NCBI GenBank assembly: GCA_015063495.1
Contig: SVUB01000008.1
Coordinates: 1 to 32,519 of the forward strand
DNA: 32,519 nucleotides
Source: Oscillospiraceae bacterium
GTDB taxonomy: Bacteria > Bacillota > Clostridia > Oscillospirales > CAG-272
Direction: 5' to 3'
Shown: positions 1-7,970 of the stretch, piece by piece
How the letters are laid out: each line of letters opens with the position of its first letter
How positions within the stretch are numbered: the stretch's first letter is position 1
Position numbers and translations under genes: made by a program
Notes under the pieces: model-generated
Told to the model about the DNA's origin: nothing
Seen by the model: only the letters and a program-made list of their open reading frames with translations
The model's database searches: none

Positions 1-821
1 AGTGGGGTGCGAAGATCGTGCGAAACGTTTGCTATAAGCTCTTTTTTGAGTGCATCATTCTTTGAAAGCTCGTCCGAAGCGTAATTAAGCGCATCTGAAA
101 GCTCTCTTATTTCTTTGTAGCCGTTACCGTCAAAGACCTCATCATATTTTCCTTTGGCGAATCTTCCTACAGATCTGCTGAGTCTTATTATAGGAGCTCC
201 GACCACTCTCGACATAAAGAAGGATAATATAAGTGCGCCGATGAGAAGTATCAGGGATATCCATCTGAATTGCATCGTATAAGTTTTTATTGCAGCACTC
301 ACGGGTGCAAGGTCGGCGTTGAGAAAAAGAACGTAATTTTTACCATCATCATTTATAGTTTTGACGTACACAGTACTTGAGAGGGCATCAAGAGAATAAG
401 TTTTCATATATTCTCCGTCAGATGCGAGCGCCTTGTTATAAAGACCGCCAAAATTTCTTGCGTCTATATTATGAATAACGCAACCGCTTGATATGTGACT
501 GCTTACAAGCTCTTTTGCATGCCCCTTATCAATATCATATAGGATAGCGCATATTGAATAATCACCGGACAGAGTATATATGGTTTTCTTTAACTCATCG
601 CTTTTGATATTCGCTTCTATTACCGAAGCGGTCAGTTTCAGCTCATTTTTCTTCTCGTTTTCATAAAAGGGGGCGAGCAGCAACACTTGAAATATATATA
701 CAACGAGTAAAACAAAAACCGTAAAAAGCGCAAGAAAGGCAAACAGGTTCCACCTGATGCCCATTCCGCGATATTTTGTGGTTTCTCTTTTGCTATCTTC
801 TTTGCAAAAGCTTTCCTTCAT
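1..821 (-). CDS. Two-component sensor histidine kinase, partial (C-terminus beyond window)
   Basis: Membrane sensor kinase that would autophosphorylate and pass phosphate to the response regulator encoded just upstream of it. The frame opens at ATG 819-821 and stays open to base 1, so 273 residues are visible and the catalytic ATPase domain lies outside the window. Visible order: short cytoplasmic N-terminus, membrane helix at about residues 22-50, an extracytoplasmic sensing region of about 130 residues, second membrane helix at about 184-204, HAMP linker at about 205-257, then the start of the HisKA domain with the H-box NVSHDLRTP and the phospho-acceptor His268. The start has an AAAGGA ribosome site, and only 18 bases separate it from the regulator gene, so the two form an operon. 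The signal sensed cannot be told. The truncation is a window effect, not a broken gene. Confidence 0.93.
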   Translation of the reverse strand, partial: MKESFCKEDSKRETTKYRGMGIRWNLFAFLALFTVFVLLVVYIFQVLLLAPFYENEKKNELKLTASVIEANIKSDELKKTIYTLSGDYSICAILYDIDKGHAKELVSSHISSGCVIHNIDARNFGGLYNKALASDGEYMKTYSLDALSSTVYVKTINDDGKNYVLFLNADLAPVSAAIKTYTMQFRWISLILLIGALILSFFMSRVVGAPIIRLSRSVGRFAKGKYDEVFDGNGYKEIRELSDALNYASDELSKNDALKKELIANVSHDLRTP

Positions 822-839
822 TTTTTAAAATCCTTTCGC

Positions 840-1529
840 TTATGCTTCAAAACGGTATCCTACACCTCTGAGAGTCACTATGTATTTGCTGTACTCTCCG
901 AGACTTTTTCGCAGAAGCTTTACATGCGTATCAAGTGTTCTTGCATCTCCGTAAAAATCGTAACCCCATACTTCATTCAGAAGCTTTTCGCGGGAGAGGG
1001 CAATATTTTTGTTGCGAAGCATGTAGAAGAAAAGGTCATATTCCTTTGGTGACATTTCAACTCTTTTTCCGTCAACGTATACGAGCCTTGCCGTTATATC
1101 CGCACGGAGCCCACCGCCGTCAAATTCGATAATTTCATTCTCGGGACGAAGTGAATCACCTGGAGCTGAGAGAACTCTTTTCATTATTGCCTCAATACGA
1201 AGCATAAGCTCCTTTGGTGAAAAGGGCTTAACTACGTAATCGTCGATACCCAGCTCAAATCCATTTATCTTATCGTATTCCTCGCCTCGTGCACTGAGCA
1301 TTATGATAGGCGTTTTTGATATCTTTCTTATTTCTCTGCAGGCAGAAAAACCGTCAAGCTCGGGCATCATAATATCCATTATGATGATATCGAATTTTTC
1401 ACGGCGGCAGAGAAGCACAGCTTCCATTCCGTCAGCGGCTTCGGTCACCGTGTGCCCCTCAAAAACGGCGTATTTTGTTATAAGCTCTCTAATGCGAGCC
1501 TCGTCGTCAACTACAAGAATGTTGTACAT
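840..1529 (-). CDS. OmpR/PhoB-family response regulator
   Basis: DNA-binding response regulator of 229 residues, the usual length for this family. The receiver domain (about 1-120) has the acidic pair D8-D9, the phospho-acceptor D52 in a DIMMPELDG context, S79 and K101 in VKPFSP. The C-terminal half is a winged-helix output domain ending in the typical LRGVGYRFE motif. It is followed after 18 bases by the sensor kinase, its evident partner. The gene upstream on the same strand encodes an HtrA protease, which suggests an envelope-related role, but that link is inference. A palindromic element that could end htrA transcription lies between them, so the pair may have its own promoter; I could not pick one out. 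Confidence 0.95.
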   Translation of the reverse strand: MYNILVVDDEARIRELITKYAVFEGHTVTEAADGMEAVLLCRREKFDIIIMDIMMPELDGFSACREIRKISKTPIIMLSARGEEYDKINGFELGIDDYVVKPFSPKELMLRIEAIMKRVLSAPGDSLRPENEIIEFDGGGLRADITARLVYVDGKRVEMSPKEYDLFFYMLRNKNIALSREKLLNEVWGYDFYGDARTLDTHVKLLRKSLGEYSKYIVTLRGVGYRFEA

Positions 1530-1551
1530 CGTTTCTCCTTATTGAAAAATA

Positions 1552-1602
1552 GGGGGCGCAGGCGGTCAAGGACCTTGTGGGCTGACCGCAAGGTTCGCCC
1601 CC
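1552..1602 (-). terminator. Nested palindrome after htrA, probable terminator or small intergenic repeat
   Basis: Outer arms GGGGGCG (1552-1558) and CGCCCCC (1596-1602) enclose inner arms GCGGTCA (1562-1568) and TGACCGC (1583-1589). Read on the minus strand the structure is followed by CTATTTTTC, a short T run, which suits factor-independent termination after htrA. The two-tier GC-rich form also resembles the short palindromic repeats scattered between genes in many Clostridia, so it may be a dispersed element that also acts as a terminator. No second copy was seen in this window. Confidence 0.6.
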
Positions 1603-1615
1603 ACGATTTTGGATT

Positions 1616-3013
1616 TTATTCAAAAGATACGTTTTCGGAGTTTTCCGGGACAAGCTCTTTTAGCGTCAGCTTTACGTCGGTGAATCTTCCGCCGCGAACG
1701 ACCGTTACGTTAACGGTGTCGCCTACCTTACAGCCCGAAAGAGCTTCCTTTACACCGGCAGAGGTTGAGACCTCATGACCGTTTATAGACGCTATTTTGT
1801 CTCCGTTCTTTATTTCCTCGGTATACTTTGATTCAAGAACGTAAACACCGAGTGAGCTTACTCTGTAGGATGTGGCAGTAAAGAGGTCGTTTATATCGAG
1901 AAGCTCAAGACCGTGGTCAACTCTACCCCTTACGTAACCGTAGTCCATAAGCTGAAGAACAATATCGTAGGCTGTATCTATCGGGATAGCGAATCCGAGA
2001 CCTTCAATATCGCTTCCGCTTGATTTTGCGTTAACGACGCCAACAAGCTCGCCGTAAAGGTTAAACATTCCTCCGCCGGAGTTACCCGGGTTTACAGCGG
2101 CGTTTGTCTGAATGAGCGTCATATTCTCACCGTCGATATTTATTTCACGTGCGAGTGCACTGACTATGCCGTTTGTGACTGTTCCGCCAAGCTCACCGAG
2201 AGGATTGCCGATAACTATTACCTCTTCTGCAATTGAGAGCTTGGATGAGGCACCAAGGGTTGCTACCGTAAGCTTTTCGTCGGGGTTTATCTTGATAACC
2301 GCTATATCCGAGCTTGCATCTGTTCCGATAAGCTTTGCTTCATATTCATTTCCGTTCGTGAGACGTACGGTTATTTTGCTTGCACCGCTTATAACGTGGT
2401 TGTTGGTTATAACATAGCCTTCAGCTGCGATTATAACGCCACTTCCTGCGCCACTCTGAACGTATTGGTGAAAGCTGTTGCCCTTGACTACCTGCTCGGT
2501 GGTTATCTCAACTACGGAGTCCTTAACGAGTGCTGTAGCCTGAGCCTTTGTCATCAGCTCGCCGACCTTGCCGTACTCTACCTTGACAGAGCCGCCCTCG
2601 GTCTTATTTATTGTTGCAAGATGTGTTTCACTTGCCCTATCGGTATCGACAGATGCAGAATCAATGCTGTCCGACGTATCGGCGGGGCCTGTTGCAAGTT
2701 CTTCACGGACAGGTGTATCAACACCGCTCAATATTTGGTTCGTTTTCGCTATTGTGAAGCCTATCATAGAGAAGCATACGGCGACTACAATAAATCCACA
2801 CACGATGAGAGCTATAAATCCTGCGCGAGAGGACTTTCTCTGCGCCGCAGGGGCATTTGAGAAGCCGTTGCCTGAGGTATGATAGGAAGAATATGTGCCT
2901 TCATACTGTCTCGTATTATCCGGGGCGTATGTGCTTCTGTATGTCTGCTCTGAGCTATTCTTTATTTCATTGTCATTTGAATTATTCACATTGTTATCAA
3001 ATTCATTCATCAT
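1616..3013 (-). CDS. HtrA/DegP-like membrane-anchored serine protease with one PDZ domain
   Basis: Trypsin-fold protease that should act outside the membrane on misfolded proteins. The open frame extends 26 codons further, but an AAGGAGG site lies 5 bases before the tandem ATG-ATG at 3013, giving 465 residues. Order: a low-complexity, Asn/Ser/Tyr-rich cytoplasmic N-terminus of about 60 residues, one membrane helix at about 65-89, a Ser/Thr/Asp-rich linker, then the protease domain with the triad His206 (TNNHV), Asp236 (SSDIAVIKI) and Ser312 (NPGNSGGG). A single PDZ domain follows at about residues 370-450. This layout (N-in anchor, one protease, one PDZ) is that of HtrA/YyxA-type proteins of Bacillota. 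The response regulator and kinase lie downstream on the same strand; HtrA genes are often near or under two-component systems, but control is not visible here. Confidence 0.93.
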   Translation of the reverse strand: MMNEFDNNVNNSNDNEIKNSSEQTYRSTYAPDNTRQYEGTYSSYHTSGNGFSNAPAAQRKSSRAGFIALIVCGFIVVAVCFSMIGFTIAKTNQILSGVDTPVREELATGPADTSDSIDSASVDTDRASETHLATINKTEGGSVKVEYGKVGELMTKAQATALVKDSVVEITTEQVVKGNSFHQYVQSGAGSGVIIAAEGYVITNNHVISGASKITVRLTNGNEYEAKLIGTDASSDIAVIKINPDEKLTVATLGASSKLSIAEEVIVIGNPLGELGGTVTNGIVSALAREINIDGENMTLIQTNAAVNPGNSGGGMFNLYGELVGVVNAKSSGSDIEGLGFAIPIDTAYDIVLQLMDYGYVRGRVDHGLELLDINDLFTATSYRVSSLGVYVLESKYTEEIKNGDKIASINGHEVSTSAGVKEALSGCKVGDTVNVTVVRGGRFTDVKLTLKELVPENSENVSFE

Positions 3014-3109
3014 CAAATCCTCCTTGATGTTTTTTGCTTTTATAAGAGTATTATAAGCTACTATTGTGACAGTTTTTTGATGATGTTTCAAAAACGCACT
3101 GAATTTATA

Positions 3110-3589
3110 TTAAGCTTTTTTGTTTTTTGATATTATGTAGAGCACAAGACGTACTGCAAGGAATATTATGAGTGATGCGATAAAAGCTATAGCTGCTACT
3201 ATCGCTGTCATCATTCCGAGCAGATACGTATATATCGATTCAATGGCAGTTATACCGAGAGCATTCGTGCTCATGACCGTTGATACCATCATAAGCAGAG
3301 CCCCAACGGCAAAGGCTATGAAGCTATCGGCCATTAAGGTGATAAATACCGAGCAGAGAAGCCCAAACCGCTTTTTGAATACGAGAAATATAAAAACAGT
3401 AAAGAAGAGTGCAAGGAATATAAAAGAAATATTTCGCAAGGTAGAGAAGAGATATTCATAAGACGTGGGAGTCAGAGTCATTTCCGGAAAATTTTTTCTT
3501 AATGCCTCAAGCAGAATGCTTAGGATAACGAATATGAGTGCTCCAACCCCAAATACTCTTTTCAGTTTTTCTTCGTTTATCTTTTTCAT
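3110..3589 (-). CDS. Small four-helix membrane protein of unknown function
   Basis: A 159-residue protein that I do not recognise. It has a short positively charged N-terminus (MKKINEEKLKR), four hydrophobic segments at about residues 12-30, 46-70, 72-102 and 118-152, and a Lys-rich C-terminus (KNKKA), as expected for an integral membrane protein. No catalytic motif is seen. The start has an AGAGG site and lies only 2 bases after the stop of the GH13 gene, so it is translated from the end of the glycogen operon. It may be a passenger gene rather than part of glycogen turnover. A 96-base gap separates it from htrA. Confidence 0.75.
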   Translation of the reverse strand: MKKINEEKLKRVFGVGALIFVILSILLEALRKNFPEMTLTPTSYEYLFSTLRNISFIFLALFFTVFIFLVFKKRFGLLCSVFITLMADSFIAFAVGALLMMVSTVMSTNALGITAIESIYTYLLGMMTAIVAAIAFIASLIIFLAVRLVLYIISKNKKA

Positions 3590-3591
3590 TT

Positions 3592-5496
3592 TTACCTCTT
3601 AAGAATAACGGCAGAATACGGCGGGAGAGGAGAGTCTTCTGTAAATACCGCATCTGAGAGAAGGTCAAACCCGCTGATGTCAGTTGCAAAAGGCCTGTCT
3701 CCGGCATTTATCGCAACTGTTATTTTGTTTTCACCGTCATATCTTTCGTATTCTATATAAGAGCCCTCGTATTTATTTACCCTAAAGAGTCCGGCACTGA
3801 AAACACCGTTTTCTTTTCTTATTTGTCCAAGCAGGCGGTAATGTGAGAGAAGTTCACCGTTTTCATGTCCCCAAGGGAATGGCATACGGCAGAACGGATC
3901 TCTGTAACCCTCAAGTCCGGCTTCATCTCCGTAAAATACCGACGGAATTCCGTATACAGTATACTGGACAACACTTCCGAGTTTTAAGAGCTTTACTGCA
4001 CGTTCTTTTGCCGTATCACTCATTTTTACCTTTGCAAGCTCGCAGTTAGGCAGATCATATTTATCCTCACCGCCGAGTACAGTCAGTATTCTTTCTGTGT
4101 CATGAGTGCCGAGGATGTTCATAAGAGAATCCGAAACGCACTTCGGGTAAGAAGCGTATATCTCAGTCAGAGCACGGGCAAGCAGTGCGGAGTCACCCGA
4201 GAGAAGATAATCAAGCGTAGCCGAGCGGAAGGGATAATTCATAACGCTGTCAAGCTGTGCTCCCCGCAGATATTTTCTGCGTTTGCCGTAGGCTATCTTA
4301 TCTGCCGCATTCTCCCAGACCTCGCCGATTATAACGGCATTATTATCCGAAAGATCCTTTGCGGTCAATCGAAGCTTGTCAAGGAAAGCATCGGAGAGCT
4401 CGTCTGCAACGTCAAGTCTTATGCCACCGATGCCCATTTTCGTATATTTACCTACTACCGAATCCTCACCCATGACGAAATAATCAAGACATTTCTCATA
4501 AGAGTGGTTAAGTCTCGGAAGGATAGGGATACCCCACCAGCTCTCGTATTCATCGGGGTGATTCTTAAAGTTATACCAATTATAATATTCAGATTCTCTT
4601 GACTCGTAAGCGCCGAGAGAATCGTATTTTCCGTATTTATTAAAGTATAGGCTATCGTCGCCCGTGTGGTTAAAAACTCCGTCAAGAATTATTTTTATAT
4701 CTTTTCGGGAGGCTTCCGTTATGAGTTCTTTGAGCGCTTTATCTCCGCCGAACATTTCGTCGACCGTCATATAGTCGCCCGTATCGTATTTGTGATTGGA
4801 ATATGCTTTGAATATAGGGCTGAGATATATAACGCTGACACCGAGAGAAACAAGATAATCAAGCTTTTCTCTTACGCCGATAAGATTACCGCCGAAAAAA
4901 ACGTTGTTTTTTACGAATGCACCGGGATACTCGCCATATTGCGGCACGCCGTTCTCCCAGTCGTGATTCATTTCGGCATCGGGACGGCATACAGGCTCAA
5001 ACGAACCCTTTGCAAAGCGGTCAACGAATATATGATACATAGTTCCGCCATGGAACCATGTGGGAGTGTTAAATCCGTCCTCGTAAACGAGCAAACGGAA
5101 TTTTGAACCCTCCTTTGAGGAGAGATCAAGGTGGAGATTATCCTCTGTCGAGGAAAAGAGGGAGCCGTTTTCGGTTGGGAAAATAAAATCATAATAGAAG
5201 AGACCGGATTTTTCTTCGTGACAAATGTCAGAGAGCTTTATTTCAATCTCGAAAATGTCACTTTCGTTTTCCGTTCCGTTATAGGATAGGGGAAATTCAA
5301 AATATCCGTGTCCGTCGGCGTCAATACGCAGGGTAGGATAGGTTATGCCGAACCTTCTCGGTATAGTAAGGGAAAAAATCAGTTGCGTGCCAAATGAGAA
5401 CGCTCCGAAAATCGAAGCGTCCTCACCGCATATAATTTTTTTGAAAATTATTCCATCGTTCTCTGCCATAGCACAGCCTGTGAATTTTTCAAACAT
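3592..5496 (-). CDS. GH13 alpha-glucan hydrolase (alpha-amylase / neopullulanase-like), cytoplasmic
   Basis: Glycoside hydrolase family 13 enzyme of 634 residues, expected to cut alpha-glucosidic bonds of glycogen or maltodextrin by a retaining mechanism. Residues 1-145 form a beta-rich N-terminal domain; the barrel begins near MYHIFVDRF (153-161). Conserved region I DGVFNH is at 272-277, nucleophile D362 is in GIRLDVAD, acid/base E392 is in IIGEVWE, and the transition-state Asp is D466 in GTHDTER. The last 80 residues form the beta domain. There is no signal peptide, so the enzyme should act inside the cell, with glgP (14 bases upstream) on stored glucan. The start at 5496 has AAAGGA 6 bases upstream. 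Motifs fit the cyclomaltodextrinase/neopullulanase branch, but exact specificity (amylase, debranching, transglycosylation) cannot be told. Confidence 0.9.
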   Translation of the reverse strand: MFEKFTGCAMAENDGIIFKKIICGEDASIFGAFSFGTQLIFSLTIPRRFGITYPTLRIDADGHGYFEFPLSYNGTENESDIFEIEIKLSDICHEEKSGLFYYDFIFPTENGSLFSSTEDNLHLDLSSKEGSKFRLLVYEDGFNTPTWFHGGTMYHIFVDRFAKGSFEPVCRPDAEMNHDWENGVPQYGEYPGAFVKNNVFFGGNLIGVREKLDYLVSLGVSVIYLSPIFKAYSNHKYDTGDYMTVDEMFGGDKALKELITEASRKDIKIILDGVFNHTGDDSLYFNKYGKYDSLGAYESRESEYYNWYNFKNHPDEYESWWGIPILPRLNHSYEKCLDYFVMGEDSVVGKYTKMGIGGIRLDVADELSDAFLDKLRLTAKDLSDNNAVIIGEVWENAADKIAYGKRRKYLRGAQLDSVMNYPFRSATLDYLLSGDSALLARALTEIYASYPKCVSDSLMNILGTHDTERILTVLGGEDKYDLPNCELAKVKMSDTAKERAVKLLKLGSVVQYTVYGIPSVFYGDEAGLEGYRDPFCRMPFPWGHENGELLSHYRLLGQIRKENGVFSAGLFRVNKYEGSYIEYERYDGENKITVAINAGDRPFATDISGFDLLSDAVFTEDSPLPPYSAVILKR

Positions 5497-5510
5497 AGAA
5501 AATCCTTTTA

Positions 5511-7937
5511 TTACTTATCAAGTCTCTTAAGATTCCAGATCTTCTCTGCGTAGTCGTTTATAGCACGGTCTGCGGCAAAATAACCCGCAGAGGCAATATT
5601 CATAAGTGACATTCTGTTCCAACGGTCTCTGTCTCCGTAGATCTCGATAGCTTTTTCGTGAGTCATACGGTATGATTCAAAGTCTGCAAGGCACATATAC
5701 GGATCTGCGATACCGTGACCAGAGAGCAGATAAGAGCCAATGCCGGCAAAGGACTGACCTGCAAAGCCGATATTCAGGCGGTCTATTATTCTCTGGAGTC
5801 TGGGGTTGTTTGCATAATATTCAGCTGAACGATAGCCCTTAAGCCAAAGATCCTCGACCTCGTTCTTATTAAGACCGAAGATAAACATATTGTCATCACC
5901 TGCCGCCGCAAGCATCTCGACGTTTGCGCCGTCAAGAGTGCCGATGGTAAGAGCACCGTTTATCATAAGCTTCATACAGCCTGTTCCGCTCGCTTCCTTA
6001 CCTGCAAGCGATATCTGTTCGGATATCTCAGCGGCGGGAATGAGAGCTTCAGCCATGCTTACGTTATAATCCTCAAGGAATACTACCTGAAGCTTTTCAC
6101 GAAGTTTGGGATCGCTCTCAATATCTCTGCCAATGAAGCAGAGAAGCTTGATTATCTCCTTTGCCATTGCGTATCCGGGAGCAGCCTTTGCTCCGAATAT
6201 GAAGGTCTGAGGTCTTATATCAAGATTCGGGTTTTCTTTCAGCGCACAGTAAAGGTCGATAATGTTAAGAGCATTAAGAAGCTGTCTCTTGTATTCATGC
6301 AGACGCTTTATCTGAACGTCAAATACAGAATCAGGGTCGATGCACTTGCCCGTTTTCTTCATAAGAAGATTTGAGAAAGCGACCTTGTTCTGATGCTTTA
6401 TCTCACCAAGCTCGGAAAGTGCGTTTTTATCGTCCGCAAGCTTTTTAAGCTCGGAAAGCTGCATTGGGTCATGGCGGTAACCGTCACCTATATGGCTTTC
6501 GATAAATGATGCAAGTGCAGGATTAGCATAGCAAAGCCAGCGTCGATGCGCAATACCGTTAGTTACGTTTGTAAAGCGCTCGGGATACATACGGTAGAAG
6601 TCCTTGAATACGGAGTCTACAAGAATATCCGAATGGAGCTTTGAAACGCCGTTGATATGATGCGAACCGATTACAGAGAGGTTTGCCATACGAACCTGGG
6701 AATAAGCTATAATAGACATTCCGGATATGCGGTTCCAATTTCCGGGGAAGTGCTTCCAGGCCTCGGCACAGAAGCGCTCGTTTATCTCTCTTATTATTGT
6801 GTAGATTCTCGGAAGCTTGAGTCGGAAGAGGTCCTCGTTCCAGGTCTCGAGTGCTTCCGGCATTACCGTGTGGTTTGTATAGGATACAGTTCTCTTTACA
6901 AGGTCCCAAGCCTTATCCCAGTCGAAGTAATACTGGTCTATAAATATTCTCATAAGCTCGGGGATGCAGAGAGCGGGGTGAGTATCGTTTATATGAATAG
7001 CTACCTTTTCAGGCAAATTATCAAGTGTTCCGTAAACTGCCATATGGTCACGCACGATGCTCTGGCAGGAAGCGGAAACAAGGAAATACTGCTGACTGAG
7101 GCGCAGAAGCTTACCCTCGGTGTGGTTGTCGGAGGGGTAGAGCACCTTTGAGATTATTTCTGCATTTGTGCTTTCCTCGAGGGCCTTAGTATACTGTCCT
7201 TGCGTAAAGAGTCCCATATTGAAATTATGGATATCTCTTGCCTTCCAGAGTCTGAGTTGGCTTACAGCCTTGCTGTCAGCTCCCGATATCATCATATCAT
7301 ATGGAACAGCCTCGATCTCCTCGCAGTCCTCATAGAGCACCTCGCATCTGCCGTTTACCCACTGCTCCTTGACTCTTCCGCCAAATCGCACGTGAAAAGT
7401 TCTGTCTGTTCTCGGGACGAGCCATACCTCGCCGCCGGGAAGCCATACGTCGGGAAGCTCTATTTGCATACCGTCAACTATCATCTGCTTAAAAAGACCG
7501 TACTCATAGCAGATAGAAAATCCGGTTGCAGGGTAATCGAGGGACGAAAGTGAGTCCATAAAGCAGGCTGCAAGACGACCAAGACCGCCGTTTCCAAGAC
7601 CTGCATCAGGCTCACAGTCGTAAAGCTCATCAAGCTCGAATCCGAGGTCGCTAAGAGCCTTTGCATACTCGTCGGTCAGACCGAGATTGCAGAGATTCGT
7701 GCGCATAGATCTTCCGAGGAGGAACTCCATGCACATATAGTAAACTCGCTTTGCGCCCTTTTCGTTTACTTCGTTCTTAAAGCCCTTGCGTTTTTCGGTC
7801 AGTATGTCCTTGAGAGTCAGCGCTACGGATTTGTATACCTGATCCTTTGTAGCGTCTGCGGGAGAAGCGCCGAAATAACGTGAAAGCTTACTTTCAATAT
7901 TTTCTTTGATTTCGTTTGCCTTTGGGGTGAAGTTCAT
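5511..7937 (-). CDS. glgP: Glycogen/maltodextrin phosphorylase
   Basis: Releases glucose-1-phosphate from non-reducing ends of alpha-1,4-glucan using phosphate and pyridoxal phosphate. The 808-residue length is normal for the family. Recognised blocks include the N-terminal EFLLGRSM (71-78), the glycine-rich DAGLGNGGLGRLAACF (111-126), the ribose/nucleotide-region INDTHPAL (316-323), the IKRLHEYKRQ block (543-552), and the cofactor motif GTGCMK with the Schiff-base lysine K656, followed by the NGALTIGTLDGANVE block. It lies fifth in the glg operon, 33 bases after glgA and 14 before the GH13 gene, so synthesis and breakdown enzymes share a transcript. The ribosome site (AAAGGA) is about 12 bases from the ATG, a little far, which may lower its translation relative to its neighbours. 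Confidence 0.97.
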   Translation of the reverse strand: MNFTPKANEIKENIESKLSRYFGASPADATKDQVYKSVALTLKDILTEKRKGFKNEVNEKGAKRVYYMCMEFLLGRSMRTNLCNLGLTDEYAKALSDLGFELDELYDCEPDAGLGNGGLGRLAACFMDSLSSLDYPATGFSICYEYGLFKQMIVDGMQIELPDVWLPGGEVWLVPRTDRTFHVRFGGRVKEQWVNGRCEVLYEDCEEIEAVPYDMMISGADSKAVSQLRLWKARDIHNFNMGLFTQGQYTKALEESTNAEIISKVLYPSDNHTEGKLLRLSQQYFLVSASCQSIVRDHMAVYGTLDNLPEKVAIHINDTHPALCIPELMRIFIDQYYFDWDKAWDLVKRTVSYTNHTVMPEALETWNEDLFRLKLPRIYTIIREINERFCAEAWKHFPGNWNRISGMSIIAYSQVRMANLSVIGSHHINGVSKLHSDILVDSVFKDFYRMYPERFTNVTNGIAHRRWLCYANPALASFIESHIGDGYRHDPMQLSELKKLADDKNALSELGEIKHQNKVAFSNLLMKKTGKCIDPDSVFDVQIKRLHEYKRQLLNALNIIDLYCALKENPNLDIRPQTFIFGAKAAPGYAMAKEIIKLLCFIGRDIESDPKLREKLQVVFLEDYNVSMAEALIPAAEISEQISLAGKEASGTGCMKLMINGALTIGTLDGANVEMLAAAGDDNMFIFGLNKNEVEDLWLKGYRSAEYYANNPRLQRIIDRLNIGFAGQSFAGIGSYLLSGHGIADPYMCLADFESYRMTHEKAIEIYGDRDRWNRMSLMNIASAGYFAADRAINDYAEKIWNLKRLDK

Positions 7938-7970
7938 AGGTGGGGGTTATCCTTTCGTTATTGGTTTGCT

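Noticed and set aside
1-821. Broken histidine kinase lacking its ATPase domain
   Set aside because: The reading frame is open to the window edge, so the missing part is simply outside the window.
2396-2860. Open frame of 154 codons opposite htrA
   Set aside because: Antisense to the protease domain, rich in Cys and Tyr in the way of shadow frames, with no promoter or ribosome site.
3592-5496. GTHD in place of NHD in the last conserved GH13 region as a sign of inactivity
   Set aside because: The Asp is kept (D466), and nucleophile and acid/base are in place; this motif variant occurs in active neopullulanase-type enzymes.
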